Part shown: positions 27,585 through 34,269 of the stretch, in pieces
Layout: the number at the start of each line of letters is the position of its first letter
Numbering within the stretch: the stretch's first letter is position 1
Assembly: GCF_019711535.1 (NCBI RefSeq)
Contig: NZ_JAIGNP010000001.1
Span: 868,001-932,000 of the forward strand
Reading direction: 5' to 3'
Length of the DNA stretch: 64,000 bases
DNA from: Qipengyuania aestuarii
GTDB taxonomy: Bacteria > Pseudomonadota > Alphaproteobacteria > Sphingomonadales > Sphingomonadaceae
Made by a program: the position numbers and the translations under genes
The notes under the pieces: generated by a model
Database searches by the model: none
Told to the model about the DNA's origin: nothing
What the model saw: the letters and a program-made list of their open reading frames with translations, nothing else

Positions 27585-28141
27585 CAGTCGTCTGCCTTTT
27601 CTTCTTCGATGTCGTCGGCACCGCTCGTGTCGAGCGGCTGGGTGGCGGCGATCAGCGCGTCGGTCAAGACGAGCTTTGCCGAATGTATGAGATTACGGGG
27701 GAAGGAAACTTCGCCCGCCTTGTGATCCTCGATCGTGACCATATCGCCATCGATGCCCTTGAGGTCACCTTTGAGCGTGCGCTGGCCATGGACCTTCTCG
27801 ACCAGCGAAATCTTCGCTTCGTGCCCGGACCAGTTGGCGAAATCCTTCGCCCGGGTAAGGGGACGATCGATACCAGGGCTCGACACTTCCAGATGGTATG
27901 CACCCGGCACAAGTACCTCGCCTTGCTCCTCCAGCTCATCGAGCCTGTCTGACACGCGGCGCGAGAGCGCGGCACATTGTTCGATCACAAGCTGCCCGGT
28001 CGCCGGGTCTTCGGCCATGATCTGGAGCGCCTGCCCACCGTCGCCAGCTTCGGACGCCATCATCTTCACGCGTACGAGTTCGAAGCCCAGCGCCTGCGCT
28101 TCGGGTTCGATAATGTCGTTCAAGCGGTCGATGTCGGCCAT
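27584..28141 (-). CDS. rimP: Ribosome maturation factor RimP
   Basis: The 185-residue protein shows IIEPEAQALGFELVRVKMM, LSRRVSDRLDELE and YHLEVSSPGIDRPLTRAKDF, all RimP signatures. RimP is needed for 30S assembly. It is the first gene of the rimP-nusA-ylxR-infB operon. Upstream, a 9-bp stem-loop lies in the leader at 28181-28204. The next gene upstream, pspF, is on the same strand but ends 233 bases earlier. Confidence 0.95.
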   Translation of the reverse strand: MADIDRLNDIIEPEAQALGFELVRVKMMASEAGDGGQALQIMAEDPATGQLVIEQCAALSRRVSDRLDELEEQGEVLVPGAYHLEVSSPGIDRPLTRAKDFANWSGHEAKISLVEKVHGQRTLKGDLKGIDGDMVTIEDHKAGEVSFPRNLIHSAKLVLTDALIAATQPLDTSGADDIEEEKADD

Positions 28142-28180
28142 TCATACTCCATGACTGGATGACATTATGGCAACGGAGTT

Positions 28181-28204
28181 TGGTGCCGGCCCCTTCCGGC
28201 GCCA
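28181..28204 (-). promoter_or_regulatory. Stem-loop in the rimP leader
   Basis: TGGTGCCGG and CCGGCGCCA form a 9-bp stem with one T-G wobble and a six-base loop. It sits 40 bases before the rimP start and has no T-run, so it is not a standard terminator. A role in leader control of the rimP-nusA operon is possible but unproven. Confidence 0.4.
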
Positions 28205-28374
28205 GCCCCACAGTGTCGCGACAATGTCGGGATTGATGCGGAGATAGGCGCGAGTCCCGAAAAAGGCAAGGCCCCGCAAAAAGGAGCTGGGACCCGGCGC
28301 TAAATCCGGTGCCTATCAATGGATTAGGATACCTTACCCTTCGGCGCCACTCAAGCTTCGCCAAGAACCGATGC

Positions 28375-29400
28375 TCAATCGGCGTCGGTGAGGCCGTGCT
28401 TCTTGATCGCGTGCCGCAACTGGTCGTAGCTCAAGCCGAGCGCCTTTGCGGTCTGGCGCTGGTTCCATCTGTGTTTGCCCAGTGCGTGTTCGAGTATCGC
28501 CTTTTCGTACGAATCGACCGCCGCTCGCAGATCATCGATCTCATCGAGTTGCGTGGTGGCTTCTGGCGCCTCTGCACTATTGTCGCCTTCCTGGTGGGCT
28601 TTAACCGAAGGCATGGGCGCTGGCTTCCAGGGACTGTCGAACGGGTCGAACACCACATGACCGATTGGATTGGACCAGTCGTCCCAGCGATAGACCGCGC
28701 GCTCGACCACATTGCGCAATTCGCGGACGTTGCCAGGCCATGGATGATTTTCCAGTTGCTCCGCAACATGGTCTGCGAAGCCCGGCCAGGCTTCCCAGCC
28801 CAGTTCCGCCCCCATGCGCCGACCGAAATAATCCGCCAGGACCTCAATGTCTCCTTCGCGCACCCGCAAGGGTGGAAGAGTAATGACCTCAAAGCTCAGG
28901 CGATCGAGCAGGTCGGAGCGAAATTCGCCGCGACGAGCCTTGTGCGGAAGATCTTCATTGGTTGCAGCGACGATGCGCACATCCACTCTGATCGGGCGCG
29001 ATGACCCGATCCGGGTAACCTCCCCATATTCGACGGCGCGCAGCAGGCGTTCCTGAGCGCCCATGGAAAGTGTGCCCAGTTCATCAAGAAACAGCGTCCC
29101 CCTGTCCGCCTCCTCGAACCGGCCGATCCGCTGCTTGGTCGCGCCGGTGAAGGCCCCTGCCTCGTGACCGAACAATTCGGCTTCGATCAGCGTCTCAGGC
29201 AGCGCGGCACAATTCATCGTCACCAGCGGCTCTCCCCACCGCGTGGACAAACGATGAAGACGCTCGGCGATCAATTCCTTGCCGGTCCCGCGCTCTCCGA
29301 TGACGAGAACAGGCCTGCGCATTGGAGCGGCGCGGCTCGCCCTTTCGACCGCATCGAGAAAGGCCCCGGACTGTCCGATAAACTGATTTTCGCGCTCCAT
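28375..29400 (-). CDS. pspF: Phage shock protein operon activator PspF (sigma-54 AAA+ activator)
   Basis: From the ATG at 29400 the protein has 341 residues and starts directly with the AAA+ domain (MERENQFIGQSGAFLDAVER), with no receiver domain, as in PspF. The Walker A is GERGTGKE and the sigma-54 contact loop GAFTGA is near residue 85, followed by GTLFLDELGTL. A C-terminal Fis-type helix-turn-helix (RWNQRQTAKALGLSYDQLRH) binds the enhancer. It is divergent from the psp operon, with 100 bases between its start and the sigma-54 promoter. In E. coli PspA inhibits PspF. Confidence 0.95.
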   Translation of the reverse strand: MERENQFIGQSGAFLDAVERASRAAPMRRPVLVIGERGTGKELIAERLHRLSTRWGEPLVTMNCAALPETLIEAELFGHEAGAFTGATKQRIGRFEEADRGTLFLDELGTLSMGAQERLLRAVEYGEVTRIGSSRPIRVDVRIVAATNEDLPHKARRGEFRSDLLDRLSFEVITLPPLRVREGDIEVLADYFGRRMGAELGWEAWPGFADHVAEQLENHPWPGNVRELRNVVERAVYRWDDWSNPIGHVVFDPFDSPWKPAPMPSVKAHQEGDNSAEAPEATTQLDEIDDLRAAVDSYEKAILEHALGKHRWNQRQTAKALGLSYDQLRHAIKKHGLTDAD

Positions 29401-29500
29401 GGCCAACACATAGGAAATTTCACCAAGGCTTGGCAATAGTCACCAATCGAGGGCCGGGATGAGATCAAAGATCCCGCTGTTTTCCGCCACAAACGGAATT

Positions 29501-29516
29501 TGGCACAGCCTTTGCT
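29501..29516 (+). promoter_or_regulatory. Sigma-54 (-24/-12) promoter of the psp operon
   Basis: TGGCAC, a five-base spacer and TTGCT match the sigma-54 consensus TGGCAC-N5-TTGC perfectly, placing GG near -24 and GC near -12 for a start near 29527. The divergently encoded PspF is the obvious activator. The first ORF begins about 30 bases downstream. Confidence 0.93.
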
Positions 29517-29556
29517 GAACAGTGAACAACAAGAAATCACGTCCAGGGAGGACACC

Positions 29557-29709
29557 ATGTACGATCGCAAGTTCTTCAGCACGACCCTCGGCAAGGCCGC
29601 ACTCGCCAGTGTAGCTATGATGGCCGCCTTCGTTGCCTTGAGTTCTCAGATCACAGTCGCCACCCCGATGCCGATGGTGGCATCGATCCAGCAGATGGAA
29701 ATCGCGTGA
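29557..29709 (+). CDS. Small 50-aa membrane/exported protein, first ORF of the psp operon
   Basis: The ORF starts ATG at 29557 with AGGGAGG six bases upstream and encodes 50 residues: a short basic N-terminus (MYDRKFFSTTLGKAA), one hydrophobic helix (LASVAMMAAFVALSS) and a short tail. No family was recognised. It directly follows the sigma-54 promoter, so it should be induced by membrane stress. Its TGA overlaps a GTG at 29706 that opens an in-frame extension of pspA. A translated leader is an alternative reading. Confidence 0.6.
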   Translation: MYDRKFFSTTLGKAALASVAMMAAFVALSSQITVATPMPMVASIQQMEIA

Positions 29710-29918
29710 GCAACCAGAAACACCCCCTTGGGCCGGAGCGCCTCGTCCCCGAAACCTCCGAGCCTCCCGCTCGGCAGAATAGCGCTTCGGCCCGCCCCGA
29801 CCGGGTAACTCTTTCGCGTCTGGACAGTGAGGTTGAACGGCTACGTCGATCGCCTACTCCGACGCAGGACAAGCCGCGCAACCGAGGCACAGACTTTTTC
29901 TCCAGTGGAGCACCTTTA

Positions 29919-30611
29919 ATGGGAATATTCAGCCGTACTCGCGATATCATCGCGGCCAATTTCAACGATATGCTCGACAAGGCGGACGATCCGCAGAAGA
30001 TGATCCGCATGATCATCCTCGAAATGGAGGAAACCCTGGTGGAGGTCCGCGCCAGTGCCGCGCGCACGATTGCCGACCAGAAGGAAATGCACCGGCATAC
30101 TGTGAAGCTGGACAAGCTTCAGGGCGACTGGGGCGAAAAGGCCCAGCTGGCCCTGTCGAAAGATCGCGAGGATCTGGCCCGTGCCGCTCTCGTCGAAAAG
30201 AAAAAGGCGGCCGACATGGCCGATCAGCTCAAGGAAGAAATCACCGTACTCGATGACGCTCTTCGCGCCTACGAGCAGGATATTCACAAGCTCCAGAACC
30301 GTCTTCGTGAAGCGCGCAGCCGCCAGACCGCCATCGCTGCGCGTCTCGAGAGTGCGGAAAACCGCGTGAAGCTGCGTAGCCTGATGACCGAAGAACGCGT
30401 GGACGATGCGCTGAGCCGGTTCGACCAGCTCGAACGCCGTGTCGATTATGCCGAAGGCAGAGCGGACGCGCTGAGCATTTCGGACGGCGCCGGCAAACCC
30501 AGCCTGTCCGACGAGATCGCCGCGCTGGAAGGAGCCGATGCGATCGACGACGAGCTAGCGGAAATGAAGAAAGCGCTCGGTAAAAACGACAGCGCCGAGA
30601 AGGAGGGCTAA
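29919..30611 (+). CDS. pspA: Phage shock protein A (PspA/IM30 family, ESCRT-III-like)
   Basis: The protein of 230 residues starts MGIFSRTRDIIAANFNDMLD, the conserved amphipathic N-terminus, followed by DKADDPQKMIRMIILEMEE and a long coiled coil. It coats stressed inner membrane and in E. coli also inhibits PspF. The start at 29919 is chosen by homology. The frame is open back to GTG 29706 and would add 71 residues, discussed under findings. pspB begins three bases after its stop, with AAGGAGGG in front. Confidence 0.95.
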   Translation: MGIFSRTRDIIAANFNDMLDKADDPQKMIRMIILEMEETLVEVRASAARTIADQKEMHRHTVKLDKLQGDWGEKAQLALSKDREDLARAALVEKKKAADMADQLKEEITVLDDALRAYEQDIHKLQNRLREARSRQTAIAARLESAENRVKLRSLMTEERVDDALSRFDQLERRVDYAEGRADALSISDGAGKPSLSDEIAALEGADAIDDELAEMKKALGKNDSAEKEG

Positions 30612-30614
30612 GCC

Positions 30615-30911
30615 ATGGAAGAAGTATTTGCAGTCGTTGCGATTTTCATCGCTCTGCCATGGATCGTCCTTCACTACATCACCAAGTGGAAGACTTCCGC
30701 CACCATCACCACCGATGACGAGGCCTTGCTCGAAGAGCTCTACAACCTCGCCAAACGTCTGGACGAACGCATGGATACGGTCGAGCGCTTGGTCGCTTCC
30801 GACAATCCTGACTTTCGCCCCGCCCGCCTGATCCACGATAGCGAACAGGATAACCAGCAATTGCGCGAACTAGAGCAGTTGATTGCCGAGAAAAAAGGAG
30901 TTCACCAGTGA
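30615..30911 (+). CDS. pspB: Phage shock protein B (envelope stress membrane protein)
   Basis: The 98-residue protein has one N-terminal transmembrane helix (VFAVVAIFIALPWIVLHYI) and a helical cytoplasmic part with RLDERMDTVERLVASDNPDF at residues 48-67. The equivalent segment of E. coli PspB is MRERIQALESILDAEHP. PspB with PspC senses envelope stress and recruits PspA. The C-terminal 30 residues extend beyond the E. coli protein (about 74 aa). Its stop overlaps the GTG start of pspC. Confidence 0.93.
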   Translation: MEEVFAVVAIFIALPWIVLHYITKWKTSATITTDDEALLEELYNLAKRLDERMDTVERLVASDNPDFRPARLIHDSEQDNQQLRELEQLIAEKKGVHQ

Positions 30912-31288
30912 ACAGCCCCCGCACCACCCTCTATCGTGACAAGCATAATGCGAAGTTGTTGGGCGTATGCTCGGGCATTGCGGACTATACCGGCATCAAT
31001 AACTTCTGGGTTCGATTGGGCTTTATAGTGTCGCTTTTCACACCACTTTCGGCAATTACATTTCCGGGATACTTCATTGCCGGCTTCCTGCTTAACAAGA
31101 AGCCCGCGCATCTTTATTCCGAACCTGCCGAGCAGAAATATTGGCAGGGCGTTCGCCAGAACCCAAAGCGCACGGCCCGCGAAATTCGCGCGAAGATGAA
31201 GGACGTCGATCGCCGTCTGGCAGAAGTCGAAACGTTTTACGTCAGTAGCAATCCGCGCCTGAACGCCGAAATCGAACGGCTTCGCTGA
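30908..31288 (+). CDS. pspC: Phage shock protein C (PspC domain protein)
   Basis: The 126-residue protein has a PspC domain: LYRDKHNAKLLGVCSGIADY, then a transmembrane helix region ending FPGYFIAGFLLNKKP. The cytoplasmic tail ends with a helical block at residues 103-126 that begins RLAEVETFYVSSNP and ends AEIERLR. The tail matches the end of E. coli PspC, which contains MERYVTSDTFTL. The same 24-residue block recurs in the next five genes. A GTG start overlaps the pspB stop. Confidence 0.94.
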   Translation: MNSPRTTLYRDKHNAKLLGVCSGIADYTGINNFWVRLGFIVSLFTPLSAITFPGYFIAGFLLNKKPAHLYSEPAEQKYWQGVRQNPKRTAREIRAKMKDVDRRLAEVETFYVSSNPRLNAEIERLR

Positions 31289-31314
31289 GGCATAAAGAAC
31301 AGGGGGAAACCATT

Positions 31315-31623
31315 ATGAGCGACCTTGGAGTGCTCGTCCCGATCCTCGCGCTGACAATCCCGATCATAGCGATCTGGACAAGGCATCAGCAAAAGATTGC
31401 CGAAATGAACGTAGAAACCACCGCGAAAGCCACGGCAGAAAAAGCGGCGCAATATGCCAGCCACGTTCAGGACCTTGAGGATCGCGTCCGCGTGCTGGAG
31501 CGCATCGTGACCGACCGGGGCTACGATGTAGCCACTCAGATAGAGGCCCTGCGTGACCAGCGAGAGGTGGAGCAAAAGGAAAGCGATCTACCTCTGGATA
31601 GCAAACACGGGGAGCGAGCATAA
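31315..31623 (+). CDS. PspC-tail array protein 1 (small membrane protein)
   Basis: This 102-residue protein has one N-terminal transmembrane helix (LGVLVPILALTIPIIAIW), a helical linker and the array block at residues 57-80, from RVRVLERIVTDRGY to QIEALR. The block aligns without gaps to the last 24 residues of PspC. It begins 26 bases after pspC with AGGGGG in front, and its stop overlaps the start of the next gene by one base. No catalytic motif is present. A role as an accessory membrane-bound Psp component is inferred. Confidence 0.85.
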   Translation: MSDLGVLVPILALTIPIIAIWTRHQQKIAEMNVETTAKATAEKAAQYASHVQDLEDRVRVLERIVTDRGYDVATQIEALRDQREVEQKESDLPLDSKHGERA

Positions 31624-31958
31624 TGGACTTTGGAGACCCCTCTTTCGTTATCGCCATCATCGCAGTCAGTACGGGCGGATGGCTGATCAACAACTGGATC
31701 CGCGCAAAGCACGGCTATTCCTTGGAGAACGAATGGGGCGGGATGACCGAGCCTTCGGATACCGCCGAAACCAAGCGTTTGCGCGCTGAAAACCGCGAGC
31801 TGAACGAGAAGCTGGACACAATGCAGGATCGCATGGTCGTGCTGGAGAAAATCGTGACCGATCGCGGCTATTCGTTGAGCGAGGAGATCGAGGCACTGCG
31901 CGGTCGTCCCGAGGGAAATATCAATCCGGCAGGACTGCAAAGCAAGGAGCGCACGTAA
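31623..31958 (+). CDS. PspC-tail array protein 2 (small membrane protein)
   Basis: The 111-residue protein has a transmembrane helix near residues 8-26. A juxtamembrane segment NNWIRAKHGYSLENEWG (residues 23-39) is shared with the next protein, and a coiled-coil stretch leads to the array block at residues 70-93, RMVVLEKIVTDRGY to EEIEALR. The gene starts in the stop of protein 1 (TAATG). It has more features in common with protein 3 than with the others, suggesting a recent duplication. Confidence 0.85.
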   Translation: MDFGDPSFVIAIIAVSTGGWLINNWIRAKHGYSLENEWGGMTEPSDTAETKRLRAENRELNEKLDTMQDRMVVLEKIVTDRGYSLSEEIEALRGRPEGNINPAGLQSKERT

Positions 31959-32281
31959 TGGAAAAGATTGCTTTACTTGAGGCTCTGGCGCCGATGATTG
32001 CGGTAGGCATCGTTTCGATTTCGATCGGTTGGGTGATGACGACCTGGCTTCGCATCAGGAACGGCTATCCACTCGAAAGCGGATGGGGAAAGCCACTCTA
32101 CCCCAAAAGCCTCGAATCCGAAGAGCGGGTGAAACTGCTCACCCAGGAAAACGCCCAGCTTCGCGCCGAACTCGGTTCACTGAAGGACCGGCTTGGGAAT
32201 GTTGAGCGCATCGTAACCGATAGTGGATATCAGCTTACCAGCGAAATCGAGTCCCTGCGTGCCAAGCAGGAGGCAAACTGA
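31958..32281 (+). CDS. PspC-tail array protein 3 (small membrane protein)
   Basis: The 107-residue protein has a transmembrane helix near residues 10-29, then TTWLRIRNGYPLESGWG (residues 28-44), which is related to protein 2. A coiled coil leads to the array block at residues 78-101, RLGNVERIVTDSGY to SEIESLR. The start overlaps the stop of protein 2 by one base and its own stop overlaps protein 4 by one base. The function is unknown beyond the Psp context. Confidence 0.85.
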   Translation: MEKIALLEALAPMIAVGIVSISIGWVMTTWLRIRNGYPLESGWGKPLYPKSLESEERVKLLTQENAQLRAELGSLKDRLGNVERIVTDSGYQLTSEIESLRAKQEAN

Positions 32282-32595
32282 TGGATCCCGACCTTACTCT
32301 CATCTTCGCGTTCATCCTCGCCATCGTCATTATGGTCCTGCCGTTCGCCTATTTCGTGAATCAGAGGGTGCAGGAGCACGAAGCACGCAAGCTGGAACTG
32401 AAGGCTCGCGTTGAAGAGGCGAAGGCAGAACAGCTGCGCTTTGCCAATGGCGATTATTCGAAGATGGAAGAACGCGTCCGGGTGCTCGAGCGGATCGCTA
32501 CCGACAGCAACCATGCCCTGGCCTCGCAAATCGAAGAATTGCGCAGACTGGATAGAGCGGCAGCTGGTCCGCAGCTGGCGGAGCCTATCGAATGA
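32281..32595 (+). CDS. PspC-tail array protein 4 (small membrane protein)
   Basis: The 104-residue protein has a strongly hydrophobic helix (LTLIFAFILAIVIMVLPFAY), a Glu/Lys/Arg-rich coiled coil and the array block at residues 65-88, RVRVLERIATDSNH to QIEELR. It lacks the GY-LE-WG juxtamembrane segment of proteins 2 and 3. Its ATG shares the A of the preceding TGA, and its end overlaps the next start by four bases (ATGA). The block is nearly identical to that of proteins 1 and 5. Confidence 0.85.
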   Translation: MDPDLTLIFAFILAIVIMVLPFAYFVNQRVQEHEARKLELKARVEEAKAEQLRFANGDYSKMEERVRVLERIATDSNHALASQIEELRRLDRAAAGPQLAEPIE

Positions 32596-32870
32596 ATATC
32601 TGGACCGCGCTTATCGTGATCGTCGCCATCTGGGCGGTGGTCCAGATGTATACGTACCGACGCGATCGGATTGCGAACGTGAAGTACGACGAAGACGGCT
32701 ATCCTCTTCCGGCGAAGGAGGATGAGGAGACAAGACAGGAAATCGACGAATTGCGCGAGCGCATTCGGGTGCTGGAGCGGATCGCCACCGATGGCAATTC
32801 GCTCGACGCGCAAGAAACCAAACGGATTTCCGCCGAGATCGAAGCCCTGCGTGACAAGCAGAGCGATTGA
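32592..32870 (+). CDS. PspC-tail array protein 5 (small membrane protein)
   Basis: The 92-residue protein has a transmembrane helix near residues 4-20 and an acidic segment containing EDGYPLP at residues 34-40, weakly like the GY motif of proteins 2 and 3. The array block spans residues 57-87, from RIRVLERIATDG to AEIEALR. It carries seven extra residues in the middle compared with the 24-residue version. It is coupled to protein 4 by an ATGA overlap. Confidence 0.85.
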   Translation: MNIWTALIVIVAIWAVVQMYTYRRDRIANVKYDEDGYPLPAKEDEETRQEIDELRERIRVLERIATDGNSLDAQETKRISAEIEALRDKQSD

Positions 32871-32911
32871 GGCGGTAGGGAAAGATACAGGTTCAAGGAG
32901 GACATGGGGAA

Positions 32912-33148
32912 ATGTTCGAGCCGACACTCGTAATTGCAGCAGCAAGTCTGACTGGCATTGTTATCATCGCAGCGGCCCTGCTTCGTGCGTGGCAGGGCTG
33001 GCTGGAACTCAAGCGGCGCGAATTGGACGGCCATACCGCTCCGCGCGCGGAGGAGGGTTCCTCGATCGGCGCAGCTCGGATCGAGCTCGCCGACCTCAAG
33101 GAACGGATCAAGAAGCTGGAAGCAATCGCCAGCGGAGTTGATCTGTGA
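32912..33148 (+). CDS. PspC-tail array protein 6 (short, degenerate member)
   Basis: The 78-residue protein has one transmembrane helix (LVIAAASLTGIVIIAAALL), a short basic segment and only the first half of the array block, RIKKLEAIAS at residues 65-74. The TD and EIEALR parts are absent and the protein ends there. AAGGAGG lies ten bases before its ATG. It is separated from protein 5 by 41 bases and is the last member of the array before sufE. Placing it in the same family rests on position, size, topology and this half block. Confidence 0.7.
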   Translation: MFEPTLVIAAASLTGIVIIAAALLRAWQGWLELKRRELDGHTAPRAEEGSSIGAARIELADLKERIKKLEAIASGVDL

Positions 33149-33226
33149 ACCAATTTGTTTCCCATTCGTCCTGAACGTATCGTAGCGAAACCTACCATCC
33201 GATACATTGGTACGAACGGAGTTTGC

Positions 33227-33634
33227 GTGAGAAGTCTTGAAGATATCCAGGAAGAATATGAGTTTCTCGAAGGCGACGAGCGATATCGCCTGCTGATCGA
33301 ACTGGGCCGCGAACTCGATCCCATGCCAGATGCTCTCAAGACCGATGCCACCCTCGTTCGGGGGTGCTCGGCAAGCGTATGGGTTTATCCGACCGGTGAG
33401 GCGGACGAGCTTCACTTCCTGGCGGATAGCAATGCCGCCATCACCAAGGGTATCGTCGCGCTCGTGATTGCTGCGGTCCAGGACAAGCCCGGCGAGACGA
33501 TCGCCGCCATGGATATCCACCAGGCGCTGGCACCTTTCGATCTCAAGAACCAACTGTCGAGCAATCGCACACAGGGCGTCCCGAACATGATCGCACTGGT
33601 CCAGGAACACGCGTCACGCATAGCGACGGGCTGA
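33227..33634 (+). CDS. sufE: SufE-family Fe-S cluster assembly sulfur acceptor
   Basis: The start is GTG at 33227, with GGAG five bases upstream; a longer frame has no SufE-like N-terminus. The 135-residue protein shows the fold and acceptor Cys in LVRGCSASVWVYP near residue 47, and GIVALVIAAVQDKPGETIAAM. SufE takes persulfide sulfur from the SufS cysteine desulfurase. No sufS or sufBCD is adjacent here. It overlaps neither neighbour, and the ybaN gene begins two bases after its stop. Confidence 0.93.
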   Translation: MRSLEDIQEEYEFLEGDERYRLLIELGRELDPMPDALKTDATLVRGCSASVWVYPTGEADELHFLADSNAAITKGIVALVIAAVQDKPGETIAAMDIHQALAPFDLKNQLSSNRTQGVPNMIALVQEHASRIATG

Positions 33635-33635
33635 C

Positions 33636-33983
33636 ATGCGTCATCTGTACCGTATTCTGGGATATCTGGCGGTGGCGCTCGGCGCGATCGGCGCGGTGCT
33701 CCCCATAATGCCGACAGTACCCTTCCTCCTTCTGGCAGTCTATTTCTTCGCCCGTTCAAGCCCCGAACTTGAACAAAAGATACTCGACCACCCGCACTGG
33801 GGGCCGCAGGTGAAAGATTGGCGTGAACGCCGCGCGATCAGCCGCTCCTCGAAAACAATTGCGATCGGAGCGATGGCAACCGGTTCCGTATTCACATATT
33901 TCACCCTTGGTCATCCATGGTATCTGATATCCATCGCGATCCTGGTGATCGCAGGAAGCTGGATTGCGACACGAAATGAATAA
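33636..33983 (+). CDS. YbaN/DUF454 family inner-membrane protein
   Basis: The 115-residue protein has the DUF454 signature: GYLAVALGAIGAVLPIMPTVP in an N-terminal helix, FLLLAVYFFARSSPELEQ, and WRERRAISRSSKTIAIGAM. Three or four hydrophobic helices are predicted. The family has no established function. It follows sufE by two bases and is likely co-expressed with it. Confidence 0.9.
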   Translation: MRHLYRILGYLAVALGAIGAVLPIMPTVPFLLLAVYFFARSSPELEQKILDHPHWGPQVKDWRERRAISRSSKTIAIGAMATGSVFTYFTLGHPWYLISIAILVIAGSWIATRNE

Positions 33984-34057
33984 CTTCCGAGGAACGAGCG
34001 CGTCGATCGACCATTGGTGAGGCGGACGACGGGAGGGCGAACCAGAGGACATTCTAC

Positions 34058-34216
34058 ATGGCAATTCTGATACTTATCGCGACCATTCTCTTGCCCCCGC
34101 TCGGCGTCGCCGCCAAGCATGGGCTGGGAAAGACCGCATTGATCAACCTCGTGCTCACGCTGTTGGGATTCATTCCCGGGCTAATCCACGGATTGTTCGT
34201 GAATTACGCCCGCTAA
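34058..34216 (+). CDS. YqaE/Pmp3 family small membrane protein
   Basis: This 52-residue ORF begins MAILILIATILLPPLGVAAK and has a second hydrophobic helix ending IPGLIHGLFVNYAR. The LPPLGV and GFIPGLIHG motifs are diagnostic of the Pmp3/YqaE family of membrane-potential or cold/salt stress hydrophobic peptides. It comes about 75 bases after the ybaN gene. Its end is convergent with crtZ. Confidence 0.9.
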   Translation: MAILILIATILLPPLGVAAKHGLGKTALINLVLTLLGFIPGLIHGLFVNYAR

Positions 34217-34242
34217 GAAAGAAAATCAGATTTTTTGCAGAG

Positions 34243-34269
34243 AGCGCCGGGGCCTCAGGCTCCAGCGCT
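34243..34269. terminator. Hairpin between convergent yqaE-like gene and crtZ
   Basis: AGCGC/GCGCT plus GG/CC and GCC/GGC form an interrupted 12-bp stem with a TCA loop that spans the crtZ stop codon. No T-run follows on either strand, so terminator function is likely but unproven. Confidence 0.4.

Noticed and set aside
25452..27725. Very long open frame on the plus strand opposite nusA and the YlxR gene
   Set aside because: It is antisense to clearly conserved genes, has no recognisable domain and is explained by the high-GC codon pattern.
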